Shown here one piece after another: positions 1 to 6,642 of a stretch of DNA of 12,375 nt. Position 1 is the first letter of the stretch. Every line of letters begins with the position of its first letter. This stretch comes from JBHPCZ01 sp042573625. GTDB lineage: Bacteria; Desulfobacterota; Desulfobacteria; Desulfobacterales; UBA11574. The stretch covers positions 1 through 12,375 of the forward strand of contig JBHPCZ010000101.1 of assembly GCA_042573625.1 (NCBI GenBank), written 5' to 3'. The position numbers were made by a program, and so were the translations under genes. The notes beneath the pieces were generated by a model, which saw only the letters and a list, made by a program, of their open reading frames with translations, searched no databases and was not told the origin of the DNA.

Positions 1-108
1 TCTGCCGGACCTACGGGGCAGGCAGGAATACATTTAGTATTTCGAGGATTAAAATCTGAGCCTGACGCCGGGATCGGACAAAAGGGGATGTTTTTCAAAG
101 GTCTCTAT

Positions 109-137
109 TTGACACACACCGGCTTCTTCTATATTCT
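109..137 (+). promoter_or_regulatory. Sigma-70-type promoter for the enoate reductase gene
   Basis: A perfect -35 box TTGACA (109-114) is followed after 17 bp by TATTCT (132-137), which matches four of six -10 positions. Transcription would begin near 144 and leave a leader of about 150 nt before the ATG at 296. Inferred from consensus only. Confidence 0.5.
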
Positions 138-169
138 CCGGGTCAAAACAGGACGGGATGTTGCCCCAA

Positions 170-227
170 TCAGAATCTCTTTATGCGGTCATTATAACGT
201 TTTAGACATAGCGGAAAGAGGTTCTGA
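170..227 (+). promoter_or_regulatory. Leader hairpin with a 13-bp stem
   Basis: TCAGAATCTCTTT (170-182) pairs with AAAGAGGTTCTGA (215-227) over 13 bp with a single T/G wobble, closing a 32-nt loop. It lies in the predicted 5' leader between the promoter at 109-137 and the start codon at 296. No U-run follows, so it is not a classical terminator. It could be a structured leader or a protein-binding site; no known riboswitch class was recognised. Confidence 0.4.
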
Positions 228-295
228 CAACAGCTCAAGACGTTTTTATATTTTGATCGATGAACCACACAGAAAAAAAGAGAAGGGGAGTTTAA

Positions 296-2227
296 ATGGC
301 TTACTTGAAACATCTTTTTTCAAAGATCCGGATCGGGTCCATGGCTTCAAAAAACCGATTGCTCATGTCGGCGATGAGCATCAATTTTGGTGTTGATGAA
401 AAGGGTCGTGTAACCGATCAGTTAACAGAATATTTTGTGTCAAGAGCCAGAGGCGGGGCCGGAATGATGTTGGTCGGTGGTGGTGCGGTTCATCCGACCG
501 GTCTGGATCTTCCCCATCTGCCGGCCCTCTGGGATGATGATTGCATCCCGGCATTGAGGAAAATGACAGAAACCGTTCGTCCCTACGGTGCAAAATTCGG
601 CATGCAGCTCATGCATGGCGGCAGACAGGCCTATCACGATAACAAGGTCGCCCCTTCACCACTGCCGTCATTGGCAGTGGTAAAAGGCATCCCCAGGGAA
701 TTGACGATTCCTGAAATTCACGAACAGGTAGCGGCGTTCGGAAATTCGGCCAGGCGGTGTAAGGAGGCCGGATTTGATTTTATAGAAATTCATGCCGCCC
801 ACGGCTATCTTATTGGCCAGTTTCTGGCGAGCAATTCCAATAAACGCAAGGATGAATATGGCGGATCCTTTGAAAACCGTATCCGTTTCCTCCGTGAACT
901 TTTCAGAGATATCAAAGATAAAACCGGCGCTGATTTTCCCGTGGGCGTCCGGATTAACGGCAACGATTATATCAAAAATGGCTGGACCCTCGAAGAAGCC
1001 TTGAAACTCGCCGCCATTCTGGAAAAGGAAGGCGCGGATTATCTCCACGTTTCCGCGGGTGTCTATGGTTCCACGGAGCTGACCATCCCTTCAATGTATG
1101 TGCGGCACGGTTGTTTTGTACATCTGGCGGAAGCCGTAAAAAAAGAGGTTTCCATTCCTATCGTTGCTGTTGGAAGGATTAAGAGCCCGGAGCTTGCCGA
1201 TCAGATCATTAAGGAGAGGAAAGCTGATGTGGTGGCCATGGGGCGGCCATTTTTGGCGGACCCGGAGTTTGCACTTAAGGCAGCATCTGGAGACCTTTCC
1301 GGTATCAGACCTTGTATTGGATGCTGTTTGGGGTGCATACACAATGTTTTGGCACTGGAACCGGGAACCTGTGTCGTTAATCCTGAGGTGGGCAGAGAAT
1401 ATCAGCTGAGCGGTGTGGACAAAGCTGAGCGATCAAAAAGAATCCTGGTTGTCGGTGCGGGGCCTGCCGGTCTGGCTGCCGCACGAATGGCCGCGATGCG
1501 CGGACATGAAGTGATTGTCTGTGATGAAAGAGGGCATATTGGCGGCCTGGCAAGGCTGGCCGCTATTCCGCCCGGACGCGCTGAAATCATGGAGATTGTC
1601 GAATTTTTAATAAACGAACTGGATCGTTTGCAGGTTGAAATCCGGTTAAACATTGATTTGACAAAAGATTTTATCGAGTCGATCTGTGTGGAAGAAGCCA
1701 TCCTCGCCACCGGCAGCCTCCCTGAAATGCCCATTATCAAAGGGCTTTTTCAAACAGAGATGTCATTGTGCACGATCACCGAAGTTTTGGAAGGTCATGC
1801 CGTAACAGGGGATCGGGTTATCGTCGTCGGTGGAAATCAGGCCGGACTGGTATTAACCGATTTTTTGGCTGAAAAAGGGAAAGAGGTCGCGGTTCTCAAC
1901 CGAAAAAACCATTTCGCGGAGGAGATGTCGAGCAATGACCGCTACTACCTGAGGGAGCGGTTGAAGAGGGATAATGTGAAGCTGTACAAGCAGGTGTCTG
2001 TTAAAAGGTTTCTTCCCCAAGGTGTGGTCTTTCATTTCGGAGGAAAAGAAATAAAGCTTGAAGGATTTGACAGCGTTGTCATTTCGGAAAAGATGACGTC
2101 GATCCGAAAAGCCGGACAGCTTTTCAAAGACACGGATATCCCGGTTCATCTGATCGGCGATGCTAAATCCCCCAGAATACTGATGTATGCGTTTAGTGAA
2201 GCAGAAGAGATAGGACGCACAATTTGA
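296..2227 (+). CDS. FadH-like NADH:flavin oxidoreductase (old yellow enzyme, 4Fe-4S and FAD domains)
   Basis: The 643-residue protein has the three-part layout of 2,4-dienoyl-CoA reductase and related enoate reductases. An FMN-binding TIM barrel (about 1-335) contains H166-A-A-H169-G-Y171 and the family motif KRKDEYGGSFENR (183-195). A 4Fe-4S cluster site follows, C340-x2-C343-x3-C347-x11-C359. An FAD/NAD(P)-binding C-terminal half has GAGPAG at 387-392 and a second nucleotide-binding loop GGNQAG at 512-517, with asparagine where the second glycine of GxGxxG is usual. Such enzymes pass electrons from NAD(P)H via FAD and the cluster to FMN and reduce a C=C bond of an enoyl-type substrate in the cytoplasm. 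The exact substrate cannot be told. The start is supported by GAAGGGGAG at 282-290, 5 nt before the ATG. It seems to be a single-gene unit. Confidence 0.93.
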   Translation: MAYLKHLFSKIRIGSMASKNRLLMSAMSINFGVDEKGRVTDQLTEYFVSRARGGAGMMLVGGGAVHPTGLDLPHLPALWDDDCIPALRKMTETVRPYGAKFGMQLMHGGRQAYHDNKVAPSPLPSLAVVKGIPRELTIPEIHEQVAAFGNSARRCKEAGFDFIEIHAAHGYLIGQFLASNSNKRKDEYGGSFENRIRFLRELFRDIKDKTGADFPVGVRINGNDYIKNGWTLEEALKLAAILEKEGADYLHVSAGVYGSTELTIPSMYVRHGCFVHLAEAVKKEVSIPIVAVGRIKSPELADQIIKERKADVVAMGRPFLADPEFALKAASGDLSGIRPCIGCCLGCIHNVLALEPGTCVVNPEVGREYQLSGVDKAERSKRILVVGAGPAGLAAARMAAMRGHEVIVCDERGHIGGLARLAAIPPGRAEIMEIVEFLINELDRLQVEIRLNIDLTKDFIESICVEEAILATGSLPEMPIIKGLFQTEMSLCTITEVLEGHAVTGDRVIVVGGNQAGLVLTDFLAEKGKEVAVLNRKNHFAEEMSSNDRYYLRERLKRDNVKLYKQVSVKRFLPQGVVFHFGGKEIKLEGFDSVVISEKMTSIRKAGQLFKDTDIPVHLIGDAKSPRILMYAFSEAEEIGRTI

Positions 2228-2318
2228 CTCGCAAAATATAGGCACATCGAAATTCCTTGTCGACATTCGTTATTCAAAAGTTTGATGCTTTTACTGGTAT
2301 AGTTAACTGTCTCTTTCA

Positions 2319-2394
2319 GCCGACGTGACATTGGCTTCTTTGGCGAAGTCGGCGACCTAATCCTAAGGACCGGGTTTTTCAGAGTCAAATCAAT
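2319..2394 (+). other. Possible structured RNA or repeat element upstream of the EF-like gene
   Basis: GCCGA (2319-2323) and CTTC (2335-2338) can both pair with the continuous strand GAAGTCGGC (2345-2353), giving a 9-bp stem with an 11-nt one-sided bulge and a TTTGGC loop. A second patch, TCC-taa-GGA followed by CCGGG and five Ts (2361-2378), lies just downstream. The strand of action is a guess, and no known riboswitch class was recognised. It could be a leader element, a terminator relic of the upstream gene, or a dispersed repeat. Confidence 0.25.
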
Positions 2395-2433
2395 TCACGG
2401 ATAAGAGCATATCCCTTTGAGCTCTTTCTCTAC

Positions 2434-2462
2434 TTGACAATGAAACGGGCAGAAGGTACGGT
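2434..2462 (+). promoter_or_regulatory. Putative promoter of the EF-like gene
   Basis: A perfect TTGACA (2434-2439) is followed after 17 bp by TACGGT (2457-2462), which is a weak -10 with three of six matches. The position, about 40 nt before the ribosome binding site of the gene at 2509, is sensible. Confidence 0.35.
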
Positions 2463-2508
2463 ATTTTAAGATCTTTCCACTTCCATTTTATTCTCAGGAG
2501 GAAGCGCC

Positions 2509-2772
2509 ATGGATGAAGATCAAGTTGCAGTTGTCGTCAATTTTTATGCGAAACCCGGGGTTGCCGCCATCCAGGTGACGGGTGGGAACATCATGAAAGG
2601 CGATCTGCTCAAACACAAAGGGCATACAAGCGATTTTACAGAGGAAGTCACCCGTATGGAAATTAATAACCAGTCTGTGGAGGAAGCCAAAACAGGTGAT
2701 CTGGTTGGGGTGAAAGTTAAGGAAAGGGTTCGAAAAAACGATAAGGTTTACAAGGTCGTCGAACATCCCTAA
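2509..2772 (+). CDS. Translation elongation factor-like protein (EF-Tu domain-2 fold)
   Basis: This 87-residue protein consists almost entirely of one beta-barrel of the EF-Tu/IF2 domain-2 type. Recognisable features are the opening VNFYAKPGVAAIQVTGG (9-25), the segment MKGDLLKHKGHTSDF (29-43), and the ending TGDLVGVKVKERVRKND. It has no GTPase domain, so it is not an elongation factor itself. Short stand-alone proteins of this type are known in archaea and some bacteria without a firm function. The start is clear: AGGAGGA (2496-2502) lies 6 nt upstream of the ATG. It is a single-gene transcript, with a promoter at 2434-2462 and a terminator at 2853-2888. Confidence 0.85.
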   Translation: MDEDQVAVVVNFYAKPGVAAIQVTGGNIMKGDLLKHKGHTSDFTEEVTRMEINNQSVEEAKTGDLVGVKVKERVRKNDKVYKVVEHP

Positions 2773-2852
2773 CTCTGCTGCTAAGCCTTTGAAAATAAAC
2801 AAAAGATCAGGCGCAACCATAAAATTGTTACCTTCACTGTGGTTATGCGTGT

Positions 2853-2888
2853 AAGGCGGTTAAGGATGATCACTTTAATCGCCTTTTT
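2853..2888 (+). terminator. Rho-independent terminator after the EF-like gene
   Basis: AAGGCGGTTAA (2853-2863) pairs with TTAATCGCCTT (2875-2885) over 11 bp with one wobble pair and an 11-nt loop. The T-run spans 2884-2888, three Ts of which extend beyond the stem. It separates the EF-like gene from the MglA-like gene. Confidence 0.65.
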
Positions 2889-3033
2889 CCTTATAGAAAA
2901 TCGGGCTTTTTGAATCAGGTCCCAGATATTAGGTTCTGCCGTTTAAATAGAAGTAGATAGAATGAATCCCGCCGCAAGGGATTGCTCAGGCAATAAAGGT
3001 TGGGACTGCCGGCTTTTTGGGAGGTTTTTCTTC

Positions 3034-3639
3034 TTGGCACTTGTATATGTGAAAAAAAAGCATGTTCAGATAAAAGTTGTCTATTATGGCCCCGGCAGGG
3101 GAGGAAAAACCACCAATTTAGAATATATACATAGTAAACTTAAAGATCGTAAGATTACGGATCTGGTTTCCATCAAAACTCACGGAGACCGGACACTTTT
3201 TTTTGATTTCCTTCCTTTTGATCTCGGAAAAATCAAGGGTTATAATGTTAGACTGCAGTTATATACCGTACCCGGACAGGTCAAGTATAACGCTACCAGG
3301 AGGTTGGTCCTGAGGGGGGTTGATGGTGTTGTTTTTGTCGCGGACTCCATGAAGGCAAGAAGAGAAAAAAACATGATCGCTCTCAAAAATCTTCAGGAAA
3401 ACCTGGCCACTTACAATAAAAGTATTTTCAAAATACCCCTTGTTATGCAGTTCAATAAAAGAGACCTGGCAGAAGCGGGTCTTCCAATTTTACCTATTGA
3501 AGCACTGGTAAAAGGGCTGAACTCCAAACTAAAGGTGCCTTTTTTTGAAGCCAGCGCCGTGAAAGGGACAAATGTGATGGCAACCCTGAAAAAAATCATA
3601 TCATTGACAGTGGCTTCCATTGAAAGTCAGTTGAAATAA
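3034..3639 (+). CDS. mglA: MglA-like small Ras-type GTPase, TTG start
   Basis: A bacterial polarity GTPase of the MglA family, 201 residues when read from the TTG at 3034. GGGAGG (3019-3024) lies 9 nt before that codon, and the resulting N-terminus MALVYVKKKHVQIKVVYYGP matches the usual MglA length and opening. An upstream in-frame ATG at 2962 would add 24 residues unlike the family and has no good ribosome binding site. The P-loop is G19-P-G-R-G-G-K25-T-T, the switch region has D52-R53-T-L-F-F-D-F, PGQ is at 80-82, NKRD at 141-144 and EASA at 172-175. In Myxococcus MglA the equivalent R53 and Q82 serve GTP hydrolysis, so this should be an active GTPase. In that genus MglA with the GAP MglB sets the motility pole. 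No mglB (roadblock) gene is in the window. Confidence 0.9.
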   Translation: MALVYVKKKHVQIKVVYYGPGRGGKTTNLEYIHSKLKDRKITDLVSIKTHGDRTLFFDFLPFDLGKIKGYNVRLQLYTVPGQVKYNATRRLVLRGVDGVVFVADSMKARREKNMIALKNLQENLATYNKSIFKIPLVMQFNKRDLAEAGLPILPIEALVKGLNSKLKVPFFEASAVKGTNVMATLKKIISLTVASIESQLK

Positions 3640-3666
3640 GCGATGAATGATTCCACAGCGGTTCTT

Positions 3667-3685
3667 CAAGGGAAGCTCTTCCTTG
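3667..3685 (+). other. Hairpin just after the MglA-like gene
   Basis: CAAGGGAAG and CTTCCTTG form an 8-bp stem with one bulged G and a 2-nt loop, 28 nt after the stop codon. No T-run follows, so it is at best a weak terminator or an mRNA 3'-end stabiliser. Confidence 0.3.
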
Positions 3686-3823
3686 TGTATACCTCTTCAA
3701 ATGTGCCGGAAATTGAACTCAAACAGCGAGCCCCGGTGAAATGGTCTTCACCCTAATGAAACAGCCGCCCGGCGGGTTCCCCGCAGGGTTTCGCGGAACG
3801 AAATTCCATTGGGCAAGAATTTT

Positions 3824-4115
3824 ATATATCTGAGCAGTCGGGGAGTTTTCGCTGTTAAGTCGCTCCATGGATAATCATTTTTCAAACCGTGTGAACTCGT
3901 GTATAAAGGCTCGTAAAAAACAACAGAGGCTTTCATAGTAAAAACAGTTGGTTCGCTTAACGAATGGAGACCTCTTGCGATGTAAGATGTGCGCACTGTG
4001 TCTGTTCTTTCTAACGATCCTTAAACCACTCAAACAGCACACGCTTTAAAACCTGATCATCCATTTCGCTAATTTATAAAGCTTTAAGATAAAAACTCCC
4101 CGACCCCTCATATAT
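3824..4115. repeat. Long imperfect inverted repeat (fold-back, MITE-like element)
   Basis: The element fills most of the gene-free gap 3640-4135. GAGCAGTCGGGGAGTTTT (3832-3849) is the inverse of 4092-4109 with two mismatches, including a perfect 13-bp core (3837-3849 and 4092-4104). ATATAT borders both ends (3824-3829 and 4110-4115). The symmetry continues inward about one axis near 3966: ATGGATAATCA (3867-3877) against TGATCATCCAT (4054-4064), CGTGTG (3888-3893) against CACACG (4038-4043), and AACAGA (3922-3927) against TCTGTT (4001-4006). A central stretch near 3930-4000 is not paired with its opposite arm. The element has no transposase or convincing ORF. It resembles a fold-back MITE, or two facing copies of a ~130-bp repeat. 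The rest of the gap (3640-3823) shows only a GC-rich patch at 3765-3800. Confidence 0.6.
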
Positions 4116-4135
4116 CTTATTTTGGGCATATCCAG

Positions 4136-4594
4136 CTAAGAAAATCTCAATGTATAGGCACGAGCCTCTTCAATACGGTCTTCGACATATGAGGCTAAGG
4201 ATGGGTCGTCTTCATAAAGGTCAAAACAGTAGCCGTCTACTCCAAGAATACCATTCGGCACGAGATTGCCCAATTCATCCGGGTCTGTGACCATTTCCTC
4301 GTAAAAGCATATTGAGAGCCATCGATTGTCGGGGTCATCATCTATGATATCTACCAAAGCAAACAGGGGTTGTTGGCTCTTTTCATGACGATTCTTTAGG
4401 CTGGCCCTCAGCGAATAGCTTACACCGGGACGTGATATAAAATTGAGGATGGTTCCTTCTGTTGTTCGGAGTTTATCAATTACTTTTAAAAAAGTTTGTT
4501 TCATCTTCCGGGGGTCGTTTTCCCAAGCCTCAAGAAATCCGGACATCTCGAGAAACTCATTTCCATCGATAAAAACATCTTCTTCTTTTTTCAT
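4136..4594 (-). CDS. Conserved-looking acidic hypothetical protein
   Basis: A 152-residue, acidic cytoplasmic protein that I do not recognise. It has no signal peptide or membrane segment. A central stretch with SRPGVSYSLRA (about 53-63) is followed by a hydrophobic strand LFALVDIIDDDPDNRWLSIC and an acidic region rich in Asp and Glu, then DGYCFDLYEDD. This pattern suggests a single alpha/beta domain. The ATG at 4594 is preceded by AGGAGTT (minus strand, 4610-4604), 9 nt away. It lies 108 nt downstream of the other unknown gene on the same strand and may be co-transcribed with it. The stop codon is about 20 bp from the fold-back element. Codon use and composition look like a genuine gene. Confidence 0.75.
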   Translation of the reverse strand: MKKEEDVFIDGNEFLEMSGFLEAWENDPRKMKQTFLKVIDKLRTTEGTILNFISRPGVSYSLRASLKNRHEKSQQPLFALVDIIDDDPDNRWLSICFYEEMVTDPDELGNLVPNGILGVDGYCFDLYEDDPSLASYVEDRIEEARAYTLRFS

Positions 4595-4702
4595 CCGTTC
4601 CGCAACTCCTGTTCTATCTTAAAGAGATTTGTATTGTTCTGGATTTTTCGTAATAAGAAAAAAAGATGATGGTAATCGAAGTATTTCCTTTCTAAGAAAA
4701 CA

Positions 4703-5239
4703 CTACAATTTTATTTTCATTTTGAAAGCTTCGAGTGCCTTGGGAAACATGCGACGTATAAAGACCTCCTTGTCCATGCCGGGGATCTCCTCATAAGCAG
4801 CGAAGTCCGGATGGGATTCCGAGAGTTCCGGTGGCTTGCGGTCGACCCGGGCCTTCACTTTTTCAAACGATTGAACCATTTCAAGAATACTCTGTTTTTC
4901 ACAAGGAGAACGATTGACCCATCCCAGCCGACGCATCATTTCAAAGCGAACCTGGTCTGCTAAAAAGAGATGTATGTCCATGACAATCATTTGTTCCGTC
5001 TTTTCCAGATAATAAAACTTGAGCGCTTCGCCAATCCCCAGGACACCCATTATGAGTTCATAAAAGGCAACAGCATTCTCCTCCCCCGGGCAGGCTAAAA
5101 AATAGAGGGTCCTTTCCGAAAGATCTGAAAGCGTTGTTTTACGGGAGTAAACTTCACCAAAGCGTTTGTGCCAGGGGGAAAAACCCTTTTTCTCAGCCAC
5201 CTTGGTTTGATATGATCGAAGATTAACTATATCGGCCAT
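4703..5239 (-). CDS. Hypothetical protein, mainly helical
   Basis: A 178-residue protein of unknown family. It begins MADIVNLRSYQTKVAEKKGF and has a middle part with hydrophobic helices (YFLACPGEENAVAFYELIMG, about 47-66, then LGIGEALKFYYLE). A segment KTEQMIVMDIHLFLADQVRFEMMRRLGWV comes next, and the C-terminal tail is basic. No signal peptide or clear transmembrane segment is seen. The start ATG at 5239 has no Shine-Dalgarno in the AT-rich leader. TTGAAC about 30 nt upstream could serve as a -35 box very close to the start, which would fit a leaderless or nearly leaderless transcript. It is divergent from the TPR-SPOR gene and upstream of the hypothetical gene at 4136-4594. Confidence 0.75.
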   Translation of the reverse strand: MADIVNLRSYQTKVAEKKGFSPWHKRFGEVYSRKTTLSDLSERTLYFLACPGEENAVAFYELIMGVLGIGEALKFYYLEKTEQMIVMDIHLFLADQVRFEMMRRLGWVNRSPCEKQSILEMVQSFEKVKARVDRKPPELSESHPDFAAYEEIPGMDKEVFIRRMFPKALEAFKMKIKL

Positions 5240-5316
5240 AAGAGATTATTGAAAATGAAAAAATAACGGGTTCAAAATAAACGAAATGTCACTACCATAG
5301 CCCCAATGGTTGATTT

Positions 5317-5328
5317 TTGCAATTGCAA
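5317..5328. promoter_or_regulatory. Perfect 12-bp palindrome in the divergent promoter gap
   Basis: TTGCAATTGCAA is a perfect palindrome in the 247-bp AT-rich gap between the hypothetical gene (minus) and the TPR-SPOR gene (plus). Its position would suit an operator for either gene. No regulator can be assigned. Confidence 0.3.
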
Positions 5329-5486
5329 TAAAAGGTATATTCAAGCTGAATGGAGAATGGAGAATATTTAAACCGCAGAACCTATGAATTCTGATTTTTC
5401 ATTGATAATTCTGGTTTTTTTTGTTTATTTGATTTAGGGTGTAGGCTGATTTCAACACAATTTTTTCTGGGGATGGGTGACATGAG

Positions 5487-6638
5487 ATGAAAAGGCATAT
5501 CATTTCAAATATTTTTTGGACGGGCGTCTGTTTGTTACTTTTCTGCCGGCCGTTGTACGCTCAGGACTGGTTTGAACAAGGCCTGTCCTTCTTGCACTCC
5601 GGGCACTACGATCAGGCAATCGATGCTTTTACAAAAAATTTGGAAATAGTCCCCCACGATTATGAAGCCTATAACAACCGGGGTATTGCCTGGCTATATA
5701 AAGGCGACTACAACCATGCCATCAATGATTTCACCGAAGCCTTGGTCATCAATCCGAAATACTTCCAGGCCTACAACAATCGAGGCGGTGCCTGGATATA
5801 CAAGGGTAATTATGATCGAGCTATTAACGATTTTACGCGAGCCCTGGATTTCAGTCCGGCTGATTTCGAAGCATACCATAACCGGGGTGGTGCATGGTTA
5901 TCCAAGAATAACTATGAGCTGGCCATTGCCGATTACACAAAGGCTTTGGAGATCAACCCGGATTTTGATGTCGCGTGCAACCAGCTATCGAAGATTTATT
6001 CCATCTGTCCGGACGTTCGATATCGAGACGAGATCAAGGCAGTGGACCTGGCGTTAAGAGCGGTCGAACTTCAACCGGGGGCGGAATACCTGGATACGCT
6101 GGCGACAGCCTATGCCCAGACCGGTAATTTTGAAGATGCAATAAAAACTCAAGAACGAGCCATCGCCGTGTTAAAAGAGAAAGGTGATACGGGCTTACAT
6201 CCTGAATATATAAATCGCTTAAATGCTTATAAAGCTCATAAAACCTGGTGGAAAGATGCTGTAGAAATATCTAAGACCGTTGCCTCCGCTTCCCATGGTC
6301 GAACTGACGATAATAAAGACAGATCACAACCTGAAAAGCGTAAGCCTCGTGCGTCTCGCACCAAAGCGACCGGGGGTTCGATTGCCGCTTCTAAAAAGAT
6401 TTACTCTATTCAGGTGGGTGCTTATGTTGACATGCAGAATGCCAAAAAGATGATAAAACAGTTAAAAGAAAAGAATTATGACGCACGTCTCTTTATCAGA
6501 TCCGATACCGATGGAATGGTTTGGTACAAAGTACTTATCGGGAAATATACCAACCGGCAGGAGGCTCAGGAATTTGCGAACGCATTTTCAGCCAAAGAAG
6601 AAATGGCGTCTATTGTGTCAAAAACTGATGAATTCTGA
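5487..6638 (+). CDS. Exported TPR-repeat protein with C-terminal SPOR domain
   Basis: A 383-residue protein. Residues 1-25 form a signal peptide (basic start, hydrophobic core TGVCLLLF, cleavage likely after LYA), so it acts in the periplasm. Residues 26-161 hold four consecutive TPR units; the second to fourth share AYNNRG or AYHNRG openings and end in INP or FSP. A further TPR-like pair spans about 162-233. A basic, Ser/Lys/Arg-rich linker (about 268-303) leads to a SPOR domain (about 304-380, with IYSIQVGAYVDMQNAKKM and VWYKVLIGKY). SPOR domains bind denuded septal peptidoglycan, so a role in cell-wall or division-site scaffolding is inferred. GGGTGA (5475-5480) lies 6 nt before the ATG. 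An ATG at 5482 opens a three-codon ORF that overlaps this start. The gene ends 4 bp from the convergent phosphodiesterase gene. Confidence 0.9.
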   Translation: MKRHIISNIFWTGVCLLLFCRPLYAQDWFEQGLSFLHSGHYDQAIDAFTKNLEIVPHDYEAYNNRGIAWLYKGDYNHAINDFTEALVINPKYFQAYNNRGGAWIYKGNYDRAINDFTRALDFSPADFEAYHNRGGAWLSKNNYELAIADYTKALEINPDFDVACNQLSKIYSICPDVRYRDEIKAVDLALRAVELQPGAEYLDTLATAYAQTGNFEDAIKTQERAIAVLKEKGDTGLHPEYINRLNAYKAHKTWWKDAVEISKTVASASHGRTDDNKDRSQPEKRKPRASRTKATGGSIAASKKIYSIQVGAYVDMQNAKKMIKQLKEKNYDARLFIRSDTDGMVWYKVLIGKYTNRQEAQEFANAFSAKEEMASIVSKTDEF

Positions 6639-6642
6639 TTTT

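Noticed and set aside
88..396. 102-codon plus-strand frame before the enoate reductase
   Set aside because: It overlaps the promoter, the leader stem and the true start, has no ribosome binding site, and its sequence is not protein-like.
2971..3015. Possible c-di-GMP (GEMM-I) riboswitch before the MglA-like gene
   Set aside because: GGCAA and GGGAC-like pieces occur, but the order of hairpins and the conserved core do not match the class.
3748..3996. 82-codon minus-strand frame in the fold-back element
   Set aside because: It covers half of the inverted repeat, has no ribosome binding site and is best explained by the repeat itself.
5482..5490. Three-codon ORF ATG-AGA-TGA overlapping the TPR-SPOR start
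   Set aside because: Its ATG is only 1 nt from the Shine-Dalgarno-like GGGTGA, too close for efficient initiation; probably chance.
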